46,257 bases of DNA from Bacillota bacterium. GTDB lineage: Bacteria > Bacillota > Sulfobacillia > RBS10-35 > Bu92. The stretch lies in the NCBI GenBank assembly GCA_014896375.1, contig JADBKN010000060.1, positions 1 to 46,257 of the forward strand, read 5' to 3'. This document shows positions 18,936 through 26,489 of the stretch, piece by piece. The notes beneath the pieces are model-generated. The model did no database searches. It had not been told where the DNA came from and worked only from the letters and a program-made list of their open reading frames with translations. Within the stretch, counting starts at the first letter, position 1. Each line of letters opens with the position of its first letter. The position numbers were made by a program, and so were the translations under genes.

Positions 18936-20123
18936 TCAGCGCGCGCCGCCCCGCCCGCGCAGGCGCGCAAACCGCCAAAGGGCGGGGAGCGCGGCCCGGA
19001 AGGCGGCCACGGCCCGCTCCACGTCCTCCTCTGTGGTGAAGCGCGAGAGGCTCAGCCGCACGGCGCCCTGCGCCACCTCGTCCTCAAGGCCCACCGCCTT
19101 GAGGACATGGCTCGGGCGCGGGTCGCGGGATGTGCAGGCGGAACCCGTGGAGGCGAAGACGCCGTGTTCCTCAAGAGCGTGCACGACGACCTCGCCCCGC
19201 AGGCCCGGAAAGGCCACGCTGAGGATGTGCGGCGCGGCCTCAGCCGGCGGCGGCCCCAGCCGCCGGACCTGCACGCCGTCGAGCCCGTCGCGCAGGCCCT
19301 CCCACAGCGCCTCCTTCAGCGCCCGCATGCGCGGCCAGGCCTGCACGAGCATCTCCAGCTCCCGCAGCGCCGCGCCGAAGCCGGCGATGCCGGGCACGTT
19401 CTCCGTGCCGGGCCGCAGCCCCCGCTCCTGGCCGCCCCCCTCCGCGAGCGGCAGGAGCTTCACGCCCCGGCGCACGTAGAGGGCCCCCGTCCCCTTGGGG
19501 CCGTGGATCTTGTGGGCGCTGAACGAGGCGAGGTCCACGTGGCGGATGACGTCGCCGAGCGGCACCTTGCCGAGGGCCTGGACGGCGTCCGTGTGCAGGA
19601 GCGGGCGCTCCTCGCCCAAGGCTGCAAGCGCCTGCCCGACGGCCGCCAGCGGCTGCACCGTGCCGATCTCGTTGTTCACGGCGCCGATGGAGACGAGGAC
19701 CGTGTCCGGCCGCACCCGCTCCCGGACCCGGTCCGGATCGACGCGCCCGGCGCCGTCCACCGGCAGGTACTCAACCTCGAAACCCTCTGCCTTCAGCGCG
19801 TTCAGCGCATTGAGGACAGAGTCGTGCTCGATCGGCGTGACAAGGATGTGCCGGCCGCGGCGGGCGCGCGCGCGCGCCGCGCCCTTGAGCGCGAGGTTGT
19901 TGGCCTCCGTGCCGCCTGAGGTGAAGAAGAGTTCCGCAGGCTCCACGCCCAGCGCGCGCGCCAGTTCCGCGCGCGCGCCCTCCACGATGCGCTCGGCCTC
20001 CAGGCCCATGCCGTGCAGCGAGGAGGGGTTGCCGTAGGCGTGCAAGAGGGCGTGGCGCACGGCATCCGCCACGCTCTCAAGAGCCTGGGTGGAGGCGGCG
20101 TTGTCCAGATAGACCCTCTTCAG
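18936..20123 (-). CDS. nifZ: Cysteine desulfurase (NifS/IscS family, probable ThiI partner)
   Basis: 395 residues from the proposed start. The PLP lysine is K205 (SFSAHKIHGPKG), the stacking histidine H100 (IEHDSVLN), and the persulfide cysteine C330 in STGSACTS. It removes sulfur from cysteine as an enzyme persulfide. Pairing with thiI mirrors Bacillus nifZ-thiI. The start is uncertain: homologous sequence begins KRVYLDNAA, which here is preceded only by a CTG (20123). An ATG at 20246 gives 41 extra low-complexity residues and lies upstream of a TATACT promoter element, so it seems unlikely to be transcribed from that promoter. Confidence 0.92.
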   Translation of the reverse strand: MKRVYLDNAASTQALESVADAVRHALLHAYGNPSSLHGMGLEAERIVEGARAELARALGVEPAELFFTSGGTEANNLALKGAARARARRGRHILVTPIEHDSVLNALNALKAEGFEVEYLPVDGAGRVDPDRVRERVRPDTVLVSIGAVNNEIGTVQPLAAVGQALAALGEERPLLHTDAVQALGKVPLGDVIRHVDLASFSAHKIHGPKGTGALYVRRGVKLLPLAEGGGQERGLRPGTENVPGIAGFGAALRELEMLVQAWPRMRALKEALWEGLRDGLDGVQVRRLGPPPAEAAPHILSVAFPGLRGEVVVHALEEHGVFASTGSACTSRDPRPSHVLKAVGLEDEVAQGAVRLSLSRFTTEEDVERAVAAFRAALPALWRFARLRGRGGAR

Positions 20124-20142
20124 CCGAATCGCCCCGTACCGC

Positions 20143-20151
20143 AGTATACCA
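20143..20151 (-). promoter_or_regulatory. Extended -10 promoter for the desulfurase-thiI operon
   Basis: The minus strand reads TGGTATACT: TATACT is 5/6 to TATAAT with a TG one base upstream. There is no good -35, as expected for an extended -10 promoter. Transcription would start at about 20136, only a dozen bases before the apparent CTG start codon. Confidence 0.45.
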
Positions 20152-20309
20152 TCGGCGGCGGCGCGCCCCCGCCGCTCGACGGGCCCGCTCGCGCCGGTTC
20201 CCGCCGCGGGGACGAAGGTCCCTCGCGCGCCGGACCGAAGACGCATGGCCGCCGGCTCCGGCCGGAGCTAGCCTGGGAGCGAGAGGACCCAAAGGACGGA
20301 GGCGTGGCG

Positions 20310-21491
20310 ATGGCGCGCAGGATCCGGCTGTTCGTCGTGGACCCCGATCCCGACGTGCGCGCAGCGATCGCCGGCCTCGCCCGGGCTGAACCGCGGCTGG
20401 AGGTGGCCGGCACCGCCGGCTCCTTGGAGGAAGCCGCTGCCGCTGCGGCCCAGGCGCCGGCGGACGTCGCGCTGGTGGCCGTCGACCGGGTCGCGGACGC
20501 CGACGCGCTCGCCGGGGCCGCCATTCCCATCCTCGCCTACGGCCGCGAGGCGCAGCCGGACGTCATGCGCCGCGCCATGGCAGCCGGCGCGCGCGATTTC
20601 CTCGTCTGGCCGTTCACGGCCAGCGGCCTTCTCCAGGCGCTCGCGGAGATCGAGGCCGCCGCCCCGCGCGACCCGGCCGCCGGGCCCGTGGCCGTGCTCT
20701 CCGCCCGCGGCGGTTGCGGGCGCAGTTCCCTGGCGCTCAACCTCGCCGTGCTCCTTGCGCGCCGCCTGGAAGAGGAGGTGGCGCTCGTCGACCTCGACCT
20801 GGACGCCGGCAGCCTCGCGCCCTACGCCGGCGTGAAGGCCCCGGCCACGGTGGCCGACCTCGTCCGCCTGGGCGCCGCCGTCGACAGCGACGCGCTGCGC
20901 CAGGCGGCGGCACGTGTGGCGGGTGTCCCCGTGCGCCTCTTCGCCTCGCCGTCGGAGCCTGGAACGTGGGCGGCGACGCCGGCCCAGGCCCTGCGCGGCG
21001 TGGTGGAGCGCATCGACATGGCGTTCGCCGCCTCTTTACTCGACCTGCCTGTCGTCTTCGACGAGCGCTTGGCCGCCGTGCTCGACGCCTGCGGCCGGGT
21101 GGTGTTCGTCACGCCCGCGGAGGTGGCCGCGCTCGTGCCGGCGGCCCGCTGGCTGCGCCGCCTGACCGAGGCCGGCTGGAGCGGGGAGCGCCTTTCCGTC
21201 GTCTGCAACCGCACGCACCCGGAGATGAAGCTGCCGCCTCAGGCGGTGGCGGAGGCGCTCGGCGTGGCTCACGTCATCCAGGTCCCGTTCGACGAGGCGG
21301 CCGCGCTGGCGGCGCAGAACGGGCAGCCGGCGGCCGCGCGGCGCAGCCCCACGCCCTTCGTGCGCGCGCTGGAGCCGCTCCTGCGGGCGCTTGTGCCGCA
21401 GGCCGAAGGGCGCGCGGCGGGCCCGGCCCGCGCCGCGCTCCCGCAAGCGGCCGACGTGCCGCGCGGGCTCGGCCCGGCGCTGCCCTGGTGA
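20310..21491 (+). CDS. CpaE/TadZ-like ATPase: degenerate receiver plus MinD/ParA domain
   Basis: 393 residues. Residues 1-115 look like a CheY-fold receiver (LFVVDPDPDVRAAI) without a clear phosphoacceptor. A MinD/ParA-type domain follows: P-loop SARGGCGRSSLALNLA (131-146) and switch segment ALVDLDLDAGSLAP. In CpaE/TadZ proteins the two signature lysines of the deviant Walker A are often lost; here both positions are arginine. Such proteins localise pilus or other machines to the pole. No pilus genes are in the window, but divIVA follows 40 nt downstream. ATG 20310 has GGAGG 7 nt upstream. Confidence 0.78.
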   Translation: MARRIRLFVVDPDPDVRAAIAGLARAEPRLEVAGTAGSLEEAAAAAAQAPADVALVAVDRVADADALAGAAIPILAYGREAQPDVMRRAMAAGARDFLVWPFTASGLLQALAEIEAAAPRDPAAGPVAVLSARGGCGRSSLALNLAVLLARRLEEEVALVDLDLDAGSLAPYAGVKAPATVADLVRLGAAVDSDALRQAAARVAGVPVRLFASPSEPGTWAATPAQALRGVVERIDMAFAASLLDLPVVFDERLAAVLDACGRVVFVTPAEVAALVPAARWLRRLTEAGWSGERLSVVCNRTHPEMKLPPQAVAEALGVAHVIQVPFDEAAALAAQNGQPAAARRSPTPFVRALEPLLRALVPQAEGRAAGPARAALPQAADVPRGLGPALPW

Positions 21492-21531
21492 GCGCTGGGC
21501 GGCGCGGACCCGCGAGGAAGGGGTGAAGACG

Positions 21532-22296
21532 TTGGCGTTGTCGTCGGTGCAGATCCTCAACCGGGAGTTCGCGAAGGCGTTCCGCGGCTACGATCCGGCC
21601 GAGGTGGATGCATTCATGGAGGAGCTGGCGCGGGAGGTCGACCAGCTCCAGGAAGAGTGGCAGCGGGCGCGCGACGACCACGAGCGCCTGGCGGACGAGC
21701 TCCGCCGCGTCCGTGCGGAGGCGCAGGAGGCGGCGCGGCGCGCCCAGGCCGCCGAGGCGCGCGCGGCCGAGCTGGCGCGAGAGCTGCAGGCGGCCCGCGC
21801 GGAGCTGGAGGCGGCGCGTCGGGAGCTGGAGGCCGCGCGCGCCGGCGACGATCCGGCCGTGCAGCAGCGCCTGCGCTCGCTGGAGCACGAGTTGGAACGG
21901 TACCGCGAGAAGGAGCGGGAGTTGGCCGACGCCATCCTCGAGGCGCGACAGGCGGCGGCGCAGTCGCTCAAGTCGGCGGAGGAGCGCGCGCGCCAGGTCC
22001 TGGCCGCGGCGGAGGCGCAGGCGGCGCAGGTGGTCGAAGAAGCCCGCGCGCGCGCCGAGGAGGAGGCGCTCGCCCTGCAGCAGGAGGTGGCCGGCCTCAA
22101 GGCGGCCAAGGCGGAGGTCGAGGAGGAGCTCCGCCTCCTGATGGAGCGGCGCGACGCGCTGGCGGAGATCTGGTCCTCGTTTCACGGCAAGTTTCGGGCG
22201 GCCGCGGCGGAGTTCGCGCGGATCCAGGAGGCGCTCGTCCCGGAAGAGCGCCCCGGAGTGGTCCACCTCGACACCTACAAGAAGGGCGGCCGCTGA
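21532..22296 (+). CDS. divIVA: DivIVA-domain protein
   Basis: 254 residues. The N-terminal membrane-curvature domain is clear: LSSVQILNREFAKAFRGYD then PAEVDAFMEELAREVDQLQ. A long coiled coil (about 40-215), rich in Glu, Arg and Ala, follows, then a short basic tail. DivIVA proteins mark negatively curved membranes at septum and poles. The TTG at 21532 has AAGGGG 8 nt upstream; an in-frame GTG at 21523 lies too close to it. It comes after the CpaE-like gene and may act as its polar anchor (inference). A strong terminator lies 30 nt downstream. Confidence 0.88.
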   Translation: MALSSVQILNREFAKAFRGYDPAEVDAFMEELAREVDQLQEEWQRARDDHERLADELRRVRAEAQEAARRAQAAEARAAELARELQAARAELEAARRELEAARAGDDPAVQQRLRSLEHELERYREKERELADAILEARQAAAQSLKSAEERARQVLAAAEAQAAQVVEEARARAEEEALALQQEVAGLKAAKAEVEEELRLLMERRDALAEIWSSFHGKFRAAAAEFARIQEALVPEERPGVVHLDTYKKGGR

Positions 22297-22325
22297 CACC
22301 TTTCCCCTCCCCCATCCCCCGCGAC

Positions 22326-22358
22326 GAAGAACGGCCTTCACGGGCCGTTCTTCATTTG
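22326..22358 (+). terminator. Intrinsic terminator after divIVA
   Basis: Perfect 11-bp stem GAAGAACGGCC / GGCCGTTCTTC (22326-22336, 22343-22353) with a 6-base loop, followed by ATTTG. The T-rich right arm (TTCTTCATTT) supplies the weak U-tract. Confidence 0.8.
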
Positions 22359-22397
22359 CTGCCCGGCGGAATAGCCATGCCGGGGGAGGGACGGGGC

Positions 22398-23165
22398 GTG
22401 AACCGGCGCGCGTCCGCCTGGATGTGGCTCGTCATGGGCGCGGGGCTGGCGCTTTGGGCGGCGGCGCCGCCGCGTTCGGCGGCGCCCTTCGGCTTCGAGC
22501 CGGCGGGCGGCCCGCCGCCGGCGCGCGGCGAGCCGGCGTGGGCGGAGGCGGCCGGCGGCGGGCCGGCCCCGGCCGGCGCCGGCGTGGGCGCACGGGCGCC
22601 GGAGGTGCCGCCGGCCGCCGGCGCCGCGGGAGGCGCGCGCCCGGCGCTGCGCGTGTGGGTCGCCGCGCCCGCGCCGCCGGCGGCTCCCTGGGTGGCGGCG
22701 CTCGCCGCCTGGCAGCGCCGTCACCCGGAATGGGCGGTGGAGGTTGTGCTCTGGGCGGGTGACGGCGCCGCGCGCCGCCTGCCGGCCGCCGTCGACGCCG
22801 GCCGCGCGCCGGACGTCTACCTGGGCCCCCTGCCGCCCGGCCCGGCCGCCGCCTACGCCGCCTCGTTCGACCCCTTCCTCACCGCGGCCGAACGCCGCGC
22901 CGTGGCCATGACCTGGCCCGCGGCCGCCTCTTCCGGGCATGTCTGGGCGCTGCCCGCCTGCGGCGCCTTCGCGGTCGGCAGAGCTGCGGACGCCGCACAG
23001 CGGGGCGCGGCGGCGGACAGCACGCGCAGCTGTCTGTGGCTCGTCGTCCCGCGCCCACCCGCCGGCGCCGCTGTCACGGTCGACGCGCTCGACCGCCTGC
23101 GCCTCGCCGCGCAACTGGCCCTCGAGCTCAGCCGCCAGACCGCGGCCTCGCCCGCCGGGCACTGA
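22398..23165 (+). CDS. Secreted protein resembling one lobe of an ABC solute-binding protein
   Basis: 255 residues. It has an N-terminal signal-like helix (WMWLVMGAGLALWAAA, no lipobox cysteine) and about 60 residues of Gly/Ala/Pro spacer. Residues about 85-185 then read like the first lobe of a family-1 solute-binding protein: LRVWVAAPAPPAAPWVAALA, RRHPEWAVEVVLWAGDG, AVDAGRAPDVYLGPL, FLTAAERRA and HVWALPA. Full binding proteins are about 400 residues; the second lobe and permease genes are missing. GTG 22398 has GGGAGG 8 nt upstream. It could be a remnant or a stand-alone sensor domain. Confidence 0.6.
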   Translation: MNRRASAWMWLVMGAGLALWAAAPPRSAAPFGFEPAGGPPPARGEPAWAEAAGGGPAPAGAGVGARAPEVPPAAGAAGGARPALRVWVAAPAPPAAPWVAALAAWQRRHPEWAVEVVLWAGDGAARRLPAAVDAGRAPDVYLGPLPPGPAAAYAASFDPFLTAAERRAVAMTWPAAASSGHVWALPACGAFAVGRAADAAQRGAAADSTRSCLWLVVPRPPAGAAVTVDALDRLRLAAQLALELSRQTAASPAGH

Positions 23166-23285
23166 CGAGCCCGCGCGCCCGATCCCACCGCCCCCCCCCG
23201 GCAGCGTCCCCGCCGGCGCCCCCGAACCTGACAAGCGGCCCGCGCATACACCGGCATTGCTCCTCGGAGGCGAGGTGAGGCTGGG

Positions 23286-23603
23286 ATGATGCGCCACTGG
23301 CAGCGGCGGCTGCCATGGGGACGGCACGCGCCGCCGGCCGGGCCGCTCGTGGGGATCGCGCTCGCGGCGTTCGTCGTTCTGTGGGTGGTCCACTGGGTCT
23401 GGTCCGCCGTGGTGGGAGTGTATTTCTCCTCCATCGTGGTGATTCCGTGGTACGGCGGGCACCCGCCGGACTTCGGCACGATGTTCTTGCGCGCGCTGCG
23501 CCTCGCGGCGGCCGTGACGGCCCTCGTCTTCGTGCTGCTCGCCGGCGTCGCGGCCCTCGCCTGGCACGCCTGGGCGCGGCCCGCGCGAAGGAGGGGTATC
23601 TAG
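23286..23603 (+). CDS. Small membrane protein with two transmembrane helices
   Basis: 105 residues. Two hydrophobic helices (about 22-50 and 68-93) flank a short loop containing VVIPWYGGHPPDFG; both ends are basic. I do not recognise a family. ATG 23286 follows AGGTGA with 7-nt spacing, good evidence that it is translated. Its stop codon shares the palindrome CTAG with the stop of the convergent polymerase gene. Confidence 0.65.
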   Translation: MMRHWQRRLPWGRHAPPAGPLVGIALAAFVVLWVVHWVWSAVVGVYFSSIVVIPWYGGHPPDFGTMFLRALRLAAAVTALVFVLLAGVAALAWHAWARPARRRGI

Positions 23604-24982
23604 AGCGGAAACGCGTCGTCCGCCTCCATGGCGGCAGGGTCGACGATCAGGCGCAGCCCGAGTCCCACGTACGGCCAGAAGCCGAGGGCGCTGCGGTAGT
23701 CGTGCAGGACGCTGTTCGAGAGGCAGTGGACGGCCACGGCCAGGCTGCCCGCCGCCAGGCCGCCGAGAAGCGCCCGCCGCGGCCCGGGGCGCGCCTGCCG
23801 CCAGGCGAAAAGGAGCGCCCGCCACCAGAGGACGAGCGGCCCCAGGAGCAGGACAAGCCCGAAGAGCCCCTGCTCCGCCAGCGTTTTGAGGTAGGAGTTG
23901 TGCGGCTCGCGGTTCCTCAGGCCGCGGTCGATCTCCGGATGGCGCGCGACGTACTCCGGCGTGAGGGGCACATAGTCGCCCGTCCCCACGCCCACCCAGG
24001 GGTGGTCGCGCCACATGTAATAGGCGGTGGCCCAGAGCTGCAGGCGCTGTTGGAACGTGCCCACCTCCTCCGGGTTCAGCCCGGAGGCGGCGCGGCTGAG
24101 GACTCCAGGGAAGACGGCGTTCGCCGCCACCACGTACACCGCCAGCCAAAGGAGGAGGCGGCGGTCGACCCACAGGGCGAGGAGCACGAGCGCCGCCAGC
24201 ACCGCGTACCAGCCGCCGCGCGTGTAGGAGAGCAGGATGGCCGTGGCCAGCACGACGGCCGCGGCCGCCCACACCCAGCGCCGCCAGCCGCGGCGGGCGC
24301 AGGCCATGGCGGCCGCCACCGGCAGTGAGGCGGCGAGGTAGCCGGAGAGCGTGTTGGCGTTGCCGGTCGTCGACCAGATCCGCGTGATCTCCCGCGTGGA
24401 CCAGTCATGCAGCGCGGCGTACTGCTCCAGGCCCACCCATGCGACGGCCACGGGTCCGGCCGCGCACAGTAAGAGCGTCCAGCCGGCGCGCCCCGGCCCG
24501 CCGGAGAAGCGGTAGGCGGCGAACGCCGCGAGGCCGCAGGCGATGATGAAGGCCCACTCGCTCCACGCCTTGGCGGGCCAGAGGCCGCGGAAGGAGTTGG
24601 CGAAGGTCCAGGTGGCGTAGGCGGCGTAGCCGCCGAAGACGCCGGCCGGCACCCAGGCGGCCGCCCGGCGCGCTTCCGCCGCCGGCCGCCAAGCAGCGGC
24701 CGGCGTCAGCTCCAGCGGCGCCGTCATGAAGGCCGGCGGCGACCGCCGCCGGCCGGCGCGCGCCAGCGCGTGCAGGACGGCCGCGGCGCCGGCCAGGCAC
24801 GCGCCCGCCTCCGCGGCCACGTACCAGTATTGGTGATAGTAAAGATAGGGATAGTAGAGCGGGCCGGCCACGAGCGCCGCCGCCAGGAGGATGAGGCCGG
24901 CCGGTTCCAGAACCTGGCGGAGCACGGCGGCGAAGCCGGAGGCGCGCGGTTCGAAGTCGGGGACGATCATGCTGTAGCCCAT
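23600..24982 (-). CDS. O-antigen ligase / Wzy-like polysaccharide membrane protein
   Basis: About 460 residues with some 12 hydrophobic segments. The large loop near the C-terminus carries the family signature region SYTRGGW, then RDHPWVGVGTGDY and NREPHNSYLKTLAEQGL, as in Wzy_C/O-antigen ligase proteins that join surface glycans in an undecaprenyl-linked pathway. In Gram-positives these act in capsule or teichoic-type polymer assembly, or in glycosylation. No glycosyltransferase is nearby. The start is uncertain (ATG 24982 or 24970), with no clear ribosome site. It is divergent from the patatin gene. Confidence 0.82.
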   Translation of the reverse strand: MGYSMIVPDFEPRASGFAAVLRQVLEPAGLILLAAALVAGPLYYPYLYYHQYWYVAAEAGACLAGAAAVLHALARAGRRRSPPAFMTAPLELTPAAAWRPAAEARRAAAWVPAGVFGGYAAYATWTFANSFRGLWPAKAWSEWAFIIACGLAAFAAYRFSGGPGRAGWTLLLCAAGPVAVAWVGLEQYAALHDWSTREITRIWSTTGNANTLSGYLAASLPVAAAMACARRGWRRWVWAAAAVVLATAILLSYTRGGWYAVLAALVLLALWVDRRLLLWLAVYVVAANAVFPGVLSRAASGLNPEEVGTFQQRLQLWATAYYMWRDHPWVGVGTGDYVPLTPEYVARHPEIDRGLRNREPHNSYLKTLAEQGLFGLVLLLGPLVLWWRALLFAWRQARPGPRRALLGGLAAGSLAVAVHCLSNSVLHDYRSALGFWPYVGLGLRLIVDPAAMEADDAFPL

Positions 24983-25038
24983 TCGGGGCGCCGGCCGCGT
25001 TCCCTGCCGCCGCGGGCACCGGAGGAGGTGGGAAAGGC

Positions 25039-25992
25039 ATGCGCTGGGCACTGGCGCTGGGCGGAGGAGCCCTCAAGGGCGCGGCGCACATCGGCGTCAT
25101 CTCGGTTCTGGAGGAGGCGGGGCTGGAGCCGGACATCTACACCGGCACGAGCGTCGGCAGCCTGGTCGCCGCCATGGCGGCAGGCGGCGCGCGCGCCGCC
25201 GACATGGCCCGTCACGCGGCCGACCTGTCGACGGAGATCCTCTTTGACGCGCGCCAGAACGCCCTTTCCCTCGCGTACATCGGCACGCGCACGATGTTTG
25301 AGGCGCTGGGCGTGGAGAGCCGCCTCCTGCGGCCCACGCCGAACGGCATCGCGCCCGGGCTGCGGCTTGAGGAGTGGATCCGCGAGCGCCTGCCGCAGCG
25401 CGACCCGGACCGGCTGCGGCGGCCGGCGATCGCCGTGGCGGCGGACCTGCAGAGCGGGGCGGCCGTGCTCCTGGGCAGTGCGCGCGTGCTGCCGGTGGCG
25501 CCGCCTCCGGCCGTGGTGTCGCTGCCCGTGCGGGACATGGCCGCCGCCGTGCGCGCCAGCTCGTCCATCCCCTGGCTCTACGCGCCGAAGCGCATCGGCG
25601 GGCGCATGCTCGTCGACGGCGCGGTCGTCAGCCCCGTGCCGGTGCAGGCCGCGCGTCTCGCCGGCGCGGATGTGGTGGTGGCGGTGGATCTCGGCTACGA
25701 CAACGACCAGCCTCAGGAGGTGCGCGGCATCGCGCGCGTCCTCAACCGCACGCTGGATGTGGCCACGCGGCGCCTCTGCGAACTGCAGCTGAAACTCTAC
25801 GCCGACCTCGTGATCCGGCCGGAGATCGGCCGCGTCGACCTCACCGACTTCCACCTCATCCCGGAGCTCATCGAGCGCGGCCGTGCGGCGGCACGGCAGG
25901 CTCTGCCGGCGCTCCTCGCGCTTTTGGAGGGTGCGCGGCCGGCGGCCGAGGCCGGCGCGCCGCCGGCCGAGGAAGCCGGGACGGCGGGCTAA
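25039..25992 (+). CDS. Patatin-like phospholipase family protein
   Basis: 317 residues. The Ser-Asp dyad motifs are intact: oxyanion loop LGGGALKGAAHIGV at the N-terminus, nucleophile elbow GTSVGS (S about 38) and catalytic Asp in VDGAVVS (about 194). It is the bacterial RssA/YchK-type acyl hydrolase, cytoplasmic, without signal peptide. The C-terminal tail is Ala/Gly/Pro-rich. ATG 25039 follows GGAGGAGGTGGGAAAGG. A perfect 6-bp inverted repeat (25999-26015) lies between this gene and ccmE but has no U-tract, so read-through to ccmE is possible. Confidence 0.9.
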   Translation: MRWALALGGGALKGAAHIGVISVLEEAGLEPDIYTGTSVGSLVAAMAAGGARAADMARHAADLSTEILFDARQNALSLAYIGTRTMFEALGVESRLLRPTPNGIAPGLRLEEWIRERLPQRDPDRLRRPAIAVAADLQSGAAVLLGSARVLPVAPPPAVVSLPVRDMAAAVRASSSIPWLYAPKRIGGRMLVDGAVVSPVPVQAARLAGADVVVAVDLGYDNDQPQEVRGIARVLNRTLDVATRRLCELQLKLYADLVIRPEIGRVDLTDFHLIPELIERGRAAARQALPALLALLEGARPAAEAGAPPAEEAGTAG

Positions 25993-26096
25993 GCCGTTCG
26001 GCCGTTCCACGGCCGCGCCGGATGCGGTATCGTTCAGGAGGACCAGGAGGACGGCGCGGCCGGACCGCGCCGCGCCCTGGAGGAGGAGGTTCGTCC

Positions 26097-26489
26097 GTGC
26101 GTCGACGCGCGCGCCACATCGTCGTCTTCGGCGTGCTCTGCGCCGCCATCGCCTTCCTCGCCTACACCACGGTCGCGAACGCCGCGGAGTACTACTACAA
26201 CGTCGACCAGGTCACGAAGCTCTCGGGCGCCGCGGCCGGGCGCTTCCTGCAGGTCCACGGCCGCGTGCTGCCGGGCTCCATCGATTGGCGTCCGGCCGTG
26301 CCGGAGCTGCGCTTTCAGCTCGAGTGGAACGGCGCCGTGCTGCCCGTCGTCTACCGCGGCGTGAAGCCGGACGTGTTCCAGGACGGGCTTGAGGCCGTGG
26401 CCGCCGGCCGCCTGCAGGGCGGCACGCTGCAGGCGACCGACGTGACCGTCAAGTGCCCCTCGAAGTACGAGCCCGCCGTCAGCCGCTGA
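26097..26489 (+). CDS. ccmE: Cytochrome c maturation heme chaperone CcmE, CxxxY type
   Basis: 130 residues: basic N-terminus, one membrane anchor (about 8-28), then an OB-fold periplasmic-type domain (YYYNVDQVTKL, LQVHGRVLPGSIDW, VVYRGVKPDVFQDG). It ends in VKCPSKYEP. The heme-binding residue in Proteobacteria is His in HxxxY; here the position is C120 in CPSKY (CxxxY). That variant is known from archaea and Desulfovibrio, where heme is bound through cysteine. The GTG start at 26097 has GGAGG 7 nt upstream. ccmABCD lie about 3.5-6 kb away on the opposite strand; ccmF and ccmG/H are not in this window. Confidence 0.9.
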   Translation: MRRRARHIVVFGVLCAAIAFLAYTTVANAAEYYYNVDQVTKLSGAAAGRFLQVHGRVLPGSIDWRPAVPELRFQLEWNGAVLPVVYRGVKPDVFQDGLEAVAAGRLQGGTLQATDVTVKCPSKYEPAVSR

